Part shown: piece after piece, positions 41,150-49,516 of the stretch
Layout of the letters: each line of letters begins with the position of its first letter
Position numbering within the stretch: position 1 is the stretch's first letter
Source: Hydrogenophaga sp. BPS33
GTDB taxonomy: Bacteria > Pseudomonadota > Gammaproteobacteria > Burkholderiales > Burkholderiaceae_C
Assembly: GCF_009859475.1 (NCBI RefSeq)
Contig: NZ_CP044549.1
Location: 1,488,001-1,552,000, forward strand
Reading direction: 5' to 3'
DNA length: 64,000 nt
Notes under the pieces: model-generated
Seen by the model: the letters and a program-made list of their open reading frames with translations, nothing else
Told to the model about the DNA's origin: nothing
Databases searched by the model: none
Program-made: the position numbers and the translations under genes

Positions 41150-43255
41150 ATGGACACTCAGGAGTCTCGATTTAAATTGAGCTGCGATATTGGAGGAACC
41201 TTTACGGACTTTTTCCTTGTGGATCAGCGTACCGGTGAAGTGGATTCCGAAAAATGCCTCACCACTCCCTCGGACCCCGCACAAGGCGTGCTCAACGGCA
41301 TCGACCTGCTTGCAAAACGCCATCCGAACCTGCTGGCAAAAACGGACAGCGTTTTGCACGCAACAACGCTTGTCATCAATGCGTTGATCGAGCGAAAGGG
41401 GGCTCGTACTGCGCTGATCACCACCGAGGGTTTCAAAGACGTCCTCGAGATCGGCCGTGAGATGCGGTATGACCTCTACGATATATTTATTACTTACCCG
41501 AAACCGCTGGTCCCGCGGCAAATGCGGCTCGAACTGCGCGAGCGGATGAACGCGCACGGAGACATCATTTGCAAGCTGGACGTGGGGCAGGCAGAAGGCC
41601 TTGTGACGGCACTCGAACGCGAAGGCGTGGAATCCTTGGCCGTGTGCTTGCTCCATTCTTACGTCAATCCGGCGCACGAGCAGCAGTTGCGCAGCTTCAT
41701 TGAGGCGCGATTGCCCCGCCTACCGGTATCGCTGTCGAGCGAAGTCCTCCCGGAGATCAAGGAGTACGAGAGGACGTCGACCACGGTGGCCAATGCGTAC
41801 GTGAAGCCCTTGGTGGAACGCTATATCGACCGACTGGTGAGCCGGCTGCGCGATCAGGGCTTCTCGAAGAAATTGCTGATTATGCTTTCCAGCGGCGGCA
41901 TGGCGTCTACCGAGACAGTCTCATCCTACCCGGTTCGCATCGTCGAGTCGGGCCCCGCTGCCGGAGCGCTTGCCGCATCGCACGTGGCGGCCGTTGCCGG
42001 TTTTTCCGAGAATGTTCTTGCCTTCGACATGGGAGGCACCACGGCCAAAGGCTGTGTGATCCGTAATGGTCAAATCGACATGGCGATGTCGTTCGAAGCG
42101 GCCCGAGTTCATCGCTTCAAGAAGGGGAGTGGTATTCCGCTGCGTCTCCCAGTCATCGACATTATGGAGATCGGCGCCGGTGGCGGGAGCATCGCAGCTA
42201 TCAACGAATTGGGACTGCTCCAGGTCGGCCCGGAGAGCGCGGCTGCTGATCCAGGACCCGCTTGCTACGGTCTCGGCGGCGTCAAGCCGACTGTGACCGA
42301 CGCCAATGTGGTGCTGGGCTACCTCAATCCGGCGTTCTTCCTGGGCGGAGCCATGAAGCTGGACGCCGATGCCGCGCGAAAGGCGCTTGCGATCGAAGTA
42401 GCCGATCCACTCGGCGTGAGCATCGATCAGGCTGCGTGGCGCGTACACGATCTGGTGACCGAGAACATGGCATCGGCGATTCGCGTGCACATGACGGAAA
42501 AGGGTGTCGACCCGGAGCGCTTCACGTTGGTGGCCTTCGGTGGCGGTGGTCCAGTCCATGGCTACACACTCGCGCGCCGCCTAGGGGTCCGGCGCTTGCT
42601 CGTTCCGCCATCGGCCGGGATTGCCTCTGCGCTGGGCCTGCTTGTCTCGCCGGTTTCGTTCGATGTCGTCCGGACGGTGCGCATTCCCTTGTCCGATCAG
42701 GACCTCGAGGCGCGGCTGCTGGCGAGTCTTGGAGAGATGCAGGACGATGGCAAGCGCTCCGTCAAATCTGTGGAGCCAGCGGCGGACGTGCTGTACAAGC
42801 GTTTCGCAGAGGTCTCCTACATCGGCCAAGGGTTCTCGGTGAGCGTCGAATTGCCCAATGAGCCCGAGATTACGGGTGCCGACATCAGGGTACGCTTCGA
42901 AAGCTCGTATGCGAACTTGTATGGGCAAACCTACGACGAGATGCCAGCGCAGATCGTCAGCCTGCGGACAGTCGCTTTCTGCCCGGCAGCGGACTTTAGG
43001 ATGGCAGGGCCTCCGAAAAAGCTGAGGCCCGATCTGGCCGTGAAGAGCAAGCGTTCGGTGTTCTCCGCAGAGAAGCGGAGGTTTTGCGAATTCCCCGTCT
43101 ATGACCGCTACGCCCTCGCTCCTGGAATATCGGTTACCGGACCTGCGCTGATCGAGGAAAAAGAGTCGACGGTCGTCATCGACTTCGGGGGTAGGGGAAC
43201 CGTCGACCAGCACGGCATTGTCGCCATCACGATCGAGTCGGAAACAATCGCATGA
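41150..43255 (+). CDS. Hydantoinase/oxoprolinase-family subunit A (HyuA-like)
   Basis: A 701-residue ATP-dependent amidohydrolase or carboxylase subunit. The ASKHA-type phosphate-binding loop CDIGGTFTDFFLVDQ is at about residues 11-25, HATTLVINALIERKGARTAL follows, and the second nucleotide-binding segment is ENVLAFDMGGTTAKGCVI, then IGAGGGSIAAINELGLLQVG. The C-terminal half has YGQTYDEMPAQIVSLRTVAF. The ATG at 41150 is used because the preceding 33 codons are not family-like. Its stop overlaps the HyuB start (ATGA). Such A/B pairs hydrolyse hydantoins or 5-oxoproline, or carboxylate ketones such as acetone and acetophenone. Nothing in the sequence decides between these, though the neighbouring genes point to dicarboxylate-like products. 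Confidence 0.9.
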   Translation: MDTQESRFKLSCDIGGTFTDFFLVDQRTGEVDSEKCLTTPSDPAQGVLNGIDLLAKRHPNLLAKTDSVLHATTLVINALIERKGARTALITTEGFKDVLEIGREMRYDLYDIFITYPKPLVPRQMRLELRERMNAHGDIICKLDVGQAEGLVTALEREGVESLAVCLLHSYVNPAHEQQLRSFIEARLPRLPVSLSSEVLPEIKEYERTSTTVANAYVKPLVERYIDRLVSRLRDQGFSKKLLIMLSSGGMASTETVSSYPVRIVESGPAAGALAASHVAAVAGFSENVLAFDMGGTTAKGCVIRNGQIDMAMSFEAARVHRFKKGSGIPLRLPVIDIMEIGAGGGSIAAINELGLLQVGPESAAADPGPACYGLGGVKPTVTDANVVLGYLNPAFFLGGAMKLDADAARKALAIEVADPLGVSIDQAAWRVHDLVTENMASAIRVHMTEKGVDPERFTLVAFGGGGPVHGYTLARRLGVRRLLVPPSAGIASALGLLVSPVSFDVVRTVRIPLSDQDLEARLLASLGEMQDDGKRSVKSVEPAADVLYKRFAEVSYIGQGFSVSVELPNEPEITGADIRVRFESSYANLYGQTYDEMPAQIVSLRTVAFCPAADFRMAGPPKKLRPDLAVKSKRSVFSAEKRRFCEFPVYDRYALAPGISVTGPALIEEKESTVVIDFGGRGTVDQHGIVAITIESETIA

Positions 43256-44979
43256 CCACAACTACCGTAAATCTCAAGCTCGAAGTCATTTGGGCTCGGC
43301 TCGCATCCATTGTCGATGAGGCCGCCACCGCTCTGGTTCGGACCTGCTTCTCCACCGTCATCCGTGATTCGAATGACTATGGCTGCCAGTTGTTCGACGA
43401 GAACTACAACCTGATAGCTCAATCGACACTGGGAACGCCTGGTTTCCTTGGCGCTCTACCCCACGCGATGAAACAGATCGGGGCATTGTTCCCTCCAGAA
43501 ACTTTGTCGCCAGGAGACATCCTCGCAACGAACGATCCTTGGATGTGCACCGGCCACCTCAACGACATCACGGTGGTCACGCCGATTTTTAACGGCTCCA
43601 AGATTATTGCCTACGCCATTTGCACGGCGCACGAAGCTGACATCGGAGGCCGAATCGCCGTCTCCGAGACGAAGGAGGTCTTCGAAGAAGGTTTGTTCAT
43701 CCCTCCGATGAAGCTGGTTGCGGCTGGTGTCGAAGACGCCACCGCTTTCCGCTTTATTCGAGCCAACGTTCGGCAACCGGCCTACGTTGTTGGCGACGTG
43801 CGTGCGCAGATTTCGTCCAATGAGGTAATGGCGCGCCGCACACTCGATTTGTTATCCGAATACGGGCTTGCGGATCTGACCGAGGTCAGCGCCCAGATCC
43901 TGCAACGAACCAGTTCGGCTGTCGCAGCGAAAATCGCGAACTGCAAAGAGGGCACCTACGTCAGCGAAGCGACGATTGATGCTTACGACGGAAAGCCTGT
44001 TCACATCAAAGTGGCCGTTACCGTCCGCGACGGTCGCGTGCTCGTCGACTATGCCGGCACCACGAGCCAGATTGAGCGAGGTGTTAACGTTTGCTACCCC
44101 TACACGCTTTCGTACACGGTGTTCGCGCTCAAGTGCGCCCTCAGCCCGCTACTGCCCAACAACGAGGGGGTGTTGCGTCTGATCGACGTGCGCGCGCCCG
44201 AAGGGTCGATTCTTAACGCGAAATACCCCGCCCCGGTCAACTCCCGCGCGAGTATCGCCCAGTTCCTGCCGGAGATCATCCTGGGCGCACTCGCACAGGC
44301 GATCCCGAGTTGCGCGATGGCAGCCAGCGGCGGTGCACCGATCTGGGTGCAGCGATTCTCCGGCGTTGCAGCTGACGGAAAGAAATTTCTTTTGTTCTGT
44401 GCCGCACGCGGTGGTTTGGGCGGCAGATCGACTGCCGACGGTGTCTCCGCTCTGGCCTTTCCTAGCAATACGGTGCCGACGCCCGTCGAGGTTCAGGAAG
44501 CCGACGGTCCTGTCATTTTCGAATGCAAGGAACTCACACCGAACTCTGCTGGCGCTGGCGAATTCCGCGGAGGCTTTGGGCAGCACATCGCAATGAAGAT
44601 TGCCGAAGGAGCCCGATCACCGCAAGGTTCCGTCATTGTCAGCGCAAAGGGAGGCCGCCTGCACTACGCGGTCCCGGGAGTGCGCGGAGGATTGGACGCG
44701 CCGCTAGGACGCGTTGCGGTGAACGGCGAGCCCTTCACCGTGTCCGGTCGACAGGTGGTTCTCGGCCCGGGCGATCGCCTCGAACTGCATTTGCCTGGTG
44801 GCGGCGGCTTTGGCAATCCCTTGCGACGGGATCCCGAAAGCGTTGCCAGCGACGTCTCCAGCGGCCTTGTCTCCATCGAGCAGGCACGGAACGTGTATGG
44901 CGTCGTTTTCTCCCGGCTCGGGCTCGACCGGGCGGAGACCGAGAAGCTGCGTGCTGATCGGATGGCTGCAACTCAATAG
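43252..44979 (+). CDS. Hydantoinase B/oxoprolinase-family subunit (HyuB-like)
   Basis: The 575-residue partner subunit of HyuA, overlapping its stop by 4 bases. Family features are IVDEAATALVRTCFSTVIRD, LSPGDILATNDPWMCTGHLN, GRIAVSETKEVFEEGLFIPP, NSRASIAQFLPEIILGALAQ and the C-terminal LHLPGGGGFGNPLRRDPESV. The DPW...GHLND segment is a conserved metal/substrate region in this family. It is followed after 10 bases by a Bug gene with an AGGAG ribosome-binding site. Together A and B probably perform the entry reaction of this island. Confidence 0.92.
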   Translation: MTTTTVNLKLEVIWARLASIVDEAATALVRTCFSTVIRDSNDYGCQLFDENYNLIAQSTLGTPGFLGALPHAMKQIGALFPPETLSPGDILATNDPWMCTGHLNDITVVTPIFNGSKIIAYAICTAHEADIGGRIAVSETKEVFEEGLFIPPMKLVAAGVEDATAFRFIRANVRQPAYVVGDVRAQISSNEVMARRTLDLLSEYGLADLTEVSAQILQRTSSAVAAKIANCKEGTYVSEATIDAYDGKPVHIKVAVTVRDGRVLVDYAGTTSQIERGVNVCYPYTLSYTVFALKCALSPLLPNNEGVLRLIDVRAPEGSILNAKYPAPVNSRASIAQFLPEIILGALAQAIPSCAMAASGGAPIWVQRFSGVAADGKKFLLFCAARGGLGGRSTADGVSALAFPSNTVPTPVEVQEADGPVIFECKELTPNSAGAGEFRGGFGQHIAMKIAEGARSPQGSVIVSAKGGRLHYAVPGVRGGLDAPLGRVAVNGEPFTVSGRQVVLGPGDRLELHLPGGGGFGNPLRRDPESVASDVSSGLVSIEQARNVYGVVFSRLGLDRAETEKLRADRMAATQ

Positions 44980-44989
44980 GAGAAATCGA

Positions 44990-45955
44990 ATGATCAGATT
45001 GCTTTTTGTGCTCTTAGTCGCTTGCCTTCCACCGGCTGTTGCCACTGCGGCCGATCGACTGTTCGTGCGGCCTCTCAAATGGGTTATTCCGTTTCCGGCG
45101 GGCGGCGCTGGCGACATGATGGCACGCACACTGGCACCGGATCTTTCTGCCGCCATCGACGTGCCGGTGCTTATTGAGAACCAGGGCGGTGCACAGGGAG
45201 CAATCGCATCTGCGACGGTGGCTCGGGCCAAGCCCGACGGGCACACGATATTGCTCGGCTTTCTCGGATCCATGGCGCAAAATCCCTGGGCTTACAACAA
45301 CATCGGCTATGACCCGCTGACTGACCTCGAACACGTGACGCTTCTCAGCGCGCAGCCACTGCTGATCGCCTCCGGGCCCAAGCTTGGCGTCACGACCCTC
45401 CAGGAGATGGTGGCGCTAGCGAGGTCGCGTAGTAAGGCTGCCCCGATCTCCTACGCGTCGACCTCGCTCAATTCAAGATTGACCGGAGTATTGGTGAGCC
45501 AGGCCATCGGTGCGACCATGATGGATGTGGCATACAAGGGCGGTGGTCCAGCTCTCAATGACGTACTGGGCGGACATGTAGAGATGATGTATGTTGCCCC
45601 TGCAACGGTGCTCGGGCCAGTACGAGACGGCAAGCTCCGCGGTCTCGCCGTGACCGGGCCGACCCGGCTCCCGGCACTGCCGGATGTGCCCACCGTTGCA
45701 GAGGCCGGCTTTCCTGCGCTCGAATCCGTGAGCTGGTATTCCATCGCCGCGCCCAAAGGAACGCCCGCAAAATTTCAAGAGCGACTAGCTGCTGAGTTCG
45801 CGAAGATCCTGACGAGACCCGAGATCAAGGAAAAACTGCGCGCCGCTGGTTTCGAAGCCCTGACGAGTTCTCCGACAGAAACCGTTCGGTACGTGCGCGC
45901 CGAACACGCGCGCTGGGGGAAGATCGTTCAGTCCTCCGGCATCAGCAAAGAGTAA
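44990..45955 (+). CDS. Bug-family (TctC-like) solute-binding protein
   Basis: A 321-residue periplasmic protein. The ATG at 44990 has AGGAG just upstream and gives the short signal peptide MIRLLFVLLVACLPPAVATA. The mature N-terminus is LKWVIPFPAGGAGDMMART, with P-A-G-G-x-G-D instead of P-G-G-x-x-D, then IENQGGAQGAIASATVARAK. It is co-transcribed with hyuAB and the first PrpD-like gene (10 bases downstream). It likely captures the cyclic or carboxylated substrate of the HyuAB enzyme. Confidence 0.92.
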   Translation: MIRLLFVLLVACLPPAVATAADRLFVRPLKWVIPFPAGGAGDMMARTLAPDLSAAIDVPVLIENQGGAQGAIASATVARAKPDGHTILLGFLGSMAQNPWAYNNIGYDPLTDLEHVTLLSAQPLLIASGPKLGVTTLQEMVALARSRSKAAPISYASTSLNSRLTGVLVSQAIGATMMDVAYKGGGPALNDVLGGHVEMMYVAPATVLGPVRDGKLRGLAVTGPTRLPALPDVPTVAEAGFPALESVSWYSIAAPKGTPAKFQERLAAEFAKILTRPEIKEKLRAAGFEALTSSPTETVRYVRAEHARWGKIVQSSGISKE

Positions 45956-45965
45956 AGGCCTACTA

Positions 45966-47357
45966 ATGAAATCCGAAAATCAAAAACATCCCCAGTTTGC
46001 CGAAGTCTTGGCCAACTATGCCGCCGGCCTTCGCTACGAAGACATCCCAGAGCAAGTGAGAGAAAGGGCCAAGGAGGTTTTTCTTGACACCATCGGCGTG
46101 GCACTCAATGGTGCGTCCTCCGAGTGGGCCGGTATTGCCCGCTCGGCACGCACCGTGCGTGCCGGCTCCGGCGAATCGTCGGTGATCGGGACTCGCCTGA
46201 AAGTGTCGCCGACAAATGCTGCGCTGCTGAACGGTGTCGCTGCGCACGCGTTCGACTTCGACGATGTCCACAACGAGTCCATCACGCATCCTGCGGGTGT
46301 TCTTGTTCCCGCCATCCTCGCGGCGGCGGAGGACTCTGGCGCCAGCGGAAAGTCGGCGATCGTAGCGCTCACGGCAGGCTTCGATGTCCTGACACGTGTG
46401 GGGATGGCACTAGAGCCGCTGAATCACCGCAAGCGCGGCTTCCACCCCACAGGGACCTGTGGCCCGTTTGGCGCGGCGATCGCGTCTGGGCTGGTGCTGG
46501 GGTTGAGCGAAAAGCAACTGGTATGGTCTCTCGGCGTGGCGGGGAGCTGTGCCTCGGGCCTCATGGAGTACTGGCAAGACGGCGCCATGACCAAGCGCCT
46601 GCAGGCCGGCCTGGGCGCCTGTCATGGGGTCCTCGCAGCCTCTTTGTCCGAAGCCGGCTTCACCGGACCCGCCAGCGTTTTCGAAGGCCAGAGCGGCGTC
46701 TTGGGTGCTTATACCGATGGCGCCAAGCCAGAGCGACTGACGGCCAATCTTGGAACCATTTTTGAGATCGAGAACACGCAGATCAAACTGTTTGCATGTC
46801 GCAGTGGGCTGCATACCGCGCTGGCGATCATTCTGCAAATGATCCGCGAACATGGCTTCGGACCGCAGGAGATCGAGGAAATCACGGTAGGTCACATGCG
46901 TCAGGAGCGCATGTCTGAAAAAGCCTTCCGGCCGAATACGACGCTCGACGGGCAATTGAGCCTGCCGTATTCGATCGCCGTTGCCTGCTTCGACAAGGCA
47001 GCGGGGCCCAGCCAGTACACACCGGAGAAACTGCACAATCCGGAGATCCTCGACCTCGTACAACGCGTCAAGCCCGTGTTCAAGCAAGAGTTCTTCGACT
47101 TCTACAAGCGCGACGAAAAGGCTCTCCCCTCCAGTGTAGAGGTAGTCCTGAAGGACGGGCGCCGTTTCTATGAGCGGCAGGACTTCCCTCCGGACGGCCC
47201 GAACAATCGTCGCACCCGCCAGGAAATCGTGGACAAGTTTCGCGGACTCGCGGATCCCGTCATCTCGCCGCAACGGGCGGCTGAGCTAGCGACTGCGGTT
47301 CTGTCTCTGGAAAACGTTGCCGACCTCAGGGAACTTTCGGCGTACTTGCAAGCCTGA
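45966..47357 (+). CDS. MmgE/PrpD-family protein (first of three)
   Basis: A 463-residue cytoplasmic protein of the 2-methylcitrate dehydratase family. Family segments include RERAKEVFLDTIGVALNGAS, the substrate-site HAFDFDDVHNESITHPAG, FHPTGTCGPFGAAIASGLVL and CRSGLHTALAIILQMIREHG. Members dehydrate or hydrate tricarboxylic or hydroxy acids (2-methylcitrate, cis-aconitate, iminodisuccinate), but most are uncharacterised. It ends the hyuA-hyuB-Bug-prpD operon and converges with the LysR gene. The two other paralogues at 51001 and 52414 share its layout but are clearly different sequences. Confidence 0.9.
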   Translation: MKSENQKHPQFAEVLANYAAGLRYEDIPEQVRERAKEVFLDTIGVALNGASSEWAGIARSARTVRAGSGESSVIGTRLKVSPTNAALLNGVAAHAFDFDDVHNESITHPAGVLVPAILAAAEDSGASGKSAIVALTAGFDVLTRVGMALEPLNHRKRGFHPTGTCGPFGAAIASGLVLGLSEKQLVWSLGVAGSCASGLMEYWQDGAMTKRLQAGLGACHGVLAASLSEAGFTGPASVFEGQSGVLGAYTDGAKPERLTANLGTIFEIENTQIKLFACRSGLHTALAIILQMIREHGFGPQEIEEITVGHMRQERMSEKAFRPNTTLDGQLSLPYSIAVACFDKAAGPSQYTPEKLHNPEILDLVQRVKPVFKQEFFDFYKRDEKALPSSVEVVLKDGRRFYERQDFPPDGPNNRRTRQEIVDKFRGLADPVISPQRAAELATAVLSLENVADLRELSAYLQA

Positions 47358-47378
47358 CACGGCGGCCCCTGGTCAGTT

Positions 47379-48302
47379 TCAATTGCGTCTCATCGCCTCC
47401 TGAATGTCTGCGCGTGACAGACTGGGGGCGATCAGGCTGATGAGATCGTAGGTATATCCTCTCAGGAAGCTCCCTCTCCTTAGTGTGAGATAGGCGGAAG
47501 TGGCAGGAAACAAACCCCGTGCGGGCAAGATTGCAATGTTGCTGTCCTGATCGGGGTCGAGGGCTGTCGACTGGATGATCGAGACGCCTAGACCTGCGGC
47601 AACGGCGCCCTTCAGGAAGTCGGCATCCGGGGCACGGATGATGGTGCGGGGGCGGAGACCGGCTTGGCGAAACGAGTCCATCACGGCACGTCCCGCCGCA
47701 GCGACCTGCTCATAGCCGACCAGCGGATACCTCGCCACATCCTCGAGTTTGAGCTTCTTGCACTTCGTCAACGGGTGCCCGAGCGGGGTGATGATGCAAC
47801 GCTCAATGGGATAAGCGGGCAGTGCCACGATGTCATCGGACATGCGCGTCGGAAGCGTGCCCAGCCCGAACTGGCACTCCCCGGACAACACCATGGCCAC
47901 GATGCCCGACGGCGTCTGCTGCTTAAGCACGAGGTCCACCTCCTCGTAAGTTTTCCGGAATACCTTGATCGCAGGAAGCAGCACATACCGTGCATGTGCA
48001 TGGGAGGTAGCGATGTGAAGCACGCCCTTAGTCTGTTGAAACCGCTCTGCGGCAATGTCGCCGAGCGCCGTCGAGTCATTCAGCATCCGTCGGGCCAGCA
48101 CGATCACCTCCTCACCCAATTCGGTGAGCTCGATGATCCGGCTTCTCGAGCGGACGAATATCTCTCCTCCCAGTTCACCCTCGATCAGCGCCACCAATTT
48201 GCTAACTGCAGGTTGCGTCGTGCACATCACATCGGCCGCCCGAGTCACGCTGAAGCCGTTTGCGACGATCTCGCAAATGGCCCGAAGTTGTTGCAAAGTC
48301 AC
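47379..48302 (-). CDS. LysR-family transcriptional regulator (CysB/Cbl-like group)
   Basis: A 307-residue regulator. I choose the GTG at 48302 (VTLQQLRAICEIVANGFSVT) because GAGG lies 8 bases upstream and LysR proteins of this group start just there; an ATG at 48338 would add 12 residues. The HTH has ADVMCTTQPAVSKLVALIEG, and the effector domain contains GEEVIVLARRMLND and IATSHAHARYVLLPAIKVFR, which is like CysB/Cbl-type proteins. It lies between the two operons of the hyuAB island, divergent from a Bug gene, and probably controls both through the 24-nt motif. Confidence 0.9.
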   Translation of the reverse strand: MTLQQLRAICEIVANGFSVTRAADVMCTTQPAVSKLVALIEGELGGEIFVRSRSRIIELTELGEEVIVLARRMLNDSTALGDIAAERFQQTKGVLHIATSHAHARYVLLPAIKVFRKTYEEVDLVLKQQTPSGIVAMVLSGECQFGLGTLPTRMSDDIVALPAYPIERCIITPLGHPLTKCKKLKLEDVARYPLVGYEQVAAAGRAVMDSFRQAGLRPRTIIRAPDADFLKGAVAAGLGVSIIQSTALDPDQDSNIAILPARGLFPATSAYLTLRRGSFLRGYTYDLISLIAPSLSRADIQEAMRRN

Positions 48303-48331
48303 GGTCCTTACCTCTCTAAAACCATATCCAA

Positions 48332-48355
48332 ATGGCAATGCATGAATGAGAATAT
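48332..48355 (+). promoter_or_regulatory. 24-nt motif shared with the hyuA upstream region (putative LysR site)
   Basis: ATGGCAATGCATGAATGAGAATAT lies 30 bases upstream of the LysR GTG and 106 bases before the divergent Bug start, and matches 41059-41082 at 20 of 24 positions. It overlaps the dyad CCAT(N6)ATGG. This position suits LysR autoregulation together with activation of the divergent gene. Confidence 0.55.
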
Positions 48356-48460
48356 ACCATCACCTAGACATCCACTCGCGGTAACCTTTCATTGCTCGGA
48401 GTCGAGTTTTTGCAGTCGGTTACACGCCGATTTTTGGTCTTTTATCGAAGGAGCCACGCT

Positions 48461-49468
48461 ATGTCGGATACGTCACGTCAGCAAGCTACAAAAGGAAAAG
48501 TAGCCTTTCGAAGGTCGTTGTGGTTACGGGTGATGACACTCTTACTGGCAACGCCGTTGCTCGGCGCGCATGCATTTGCTCAATATCCGGATCGCACCAT
48601 TCGCCTGGTTCATGCGTGGGCCGCCGGATCTGCAACTGACGGCGCTGCGCGCGCGTTCGCCAAAGAACTCGGTGACCGGCTCGGGCAAAGCGTCGTCGTG
48701 GATAACAAGCCCGGAGCCGAGGGAATCATCGGCACCGCCTATGTCGCTAAGGCGCAACCCGATGGCTACAACCTGATCGTGACCTCGATGGGAACCATGG
48801 TCCTGAATGATCTGCTGCATGCGAAGCTTCAATACAACCCGAGAGAGGACCTTGAGCCACTCGGCTTGTTTGCGAAGTCGTCCTTCATCCTCGTGGCCAG
48901 CAATAAGTTTGCTGCAACCAATCTTGACGAGGTCCTGAAGCGCGTGAAGCAGCAACCGGGAGAAGTGTCGATAGGATTGTTCGGTGGCATCACCGACCTC
49001 ATCGCTTCGGCGCTTTCCGCCGAGACTGGCAGCAAGCTTCTCCACGTCCGGTATCAGGGCGGCGCACCGACTCTGAACGCAGTGCTGTCCGGGGAAGTCA
49101 ACCTTGGCGTGTTGCCTGCCGCCTACGCAGTACTGCACGGCACCAAATTCCGCGTTATCGGCGTGACCAGTCCAACCCGGCTCAGCTACCTCCCCGACGC
49201 ACCCACTTTCGCCGAACAGGGAGTTCAGCGGATGGAATTTGCGAACTGGTACGGCGTGCATGGACCACGGGGACTGCCGGAAACGGTTCGATCCGTCTTG
49301 CATTCCGCGGTCAAGGAGACTGCCGAGTCGGCCCAGTTCATCGAGCAACTCAAGAGGATGGGCATCGAGCCCGAGTTTCTCAACGCCGAGCAGTTCGCTA
49401 AGTTCCTGGCAGCGGAGCGCGTCAAGTACACACGACTCCTCGAAAACTCCGAGCTGCGCCGCCGCTAA
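48461..49468 (+). CDS. Bug-family (TctC-like) solute-binding protein
   Basis: A periplasmic protein of 335 residues, with AAGGAG 7 bases before the ATG at 48461. The signal peptide is unusually long (about 40 residues, basic region KGKVAFRRSLWLRVM before the hydrophobic core). The mature protein has YPDRTIRLVHAWAAGSATDG, so the normal P-G-G loop is A-A-G-S-x-x-D, and then VDNKPGAEGIIGTAYVAKAQ. It is divergent from lysR and is followed by the flavoprotein gene 48 bases on. It is the second Bug protein of this island, possibly with a different ligand from the one at 44990. Confidence 0.91.
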   Translation: MSDTSRQQATKGKVAFRRSLWLRVMTLLLATPLLGAHAFAQYPDRTIRLVHAWAAGSATDGAARAFAKELGDRLGQSVVVDNKPGAEGIIGTAYVAKAQPDGYNLIVTSMGTMVLNDLLHAKLQYNPREDLEPLGLFAKSSFILVASNKFAATNLDEVLKRVKQQPGEVSIGLFGGITDLIASALSAETGSKLLHVRYQGGAPTLNAVLSGEVNLGVLPAAYAVLHGTKFRVIGVTSPTRLSYLPDAPTFAEQGVQRMEFANWYGVHGPRGLPETVRSVLHSAVKETAESAQFIEQLKRMGIEPEFLNAEQFAKFLAAERVKYTRLLENSELRRR

Positions 49469-49516
49469 TAGGGACCTTTGCCGCCTGCACGGCACATTAC
49501 TGAGAAAGCAAGATTG

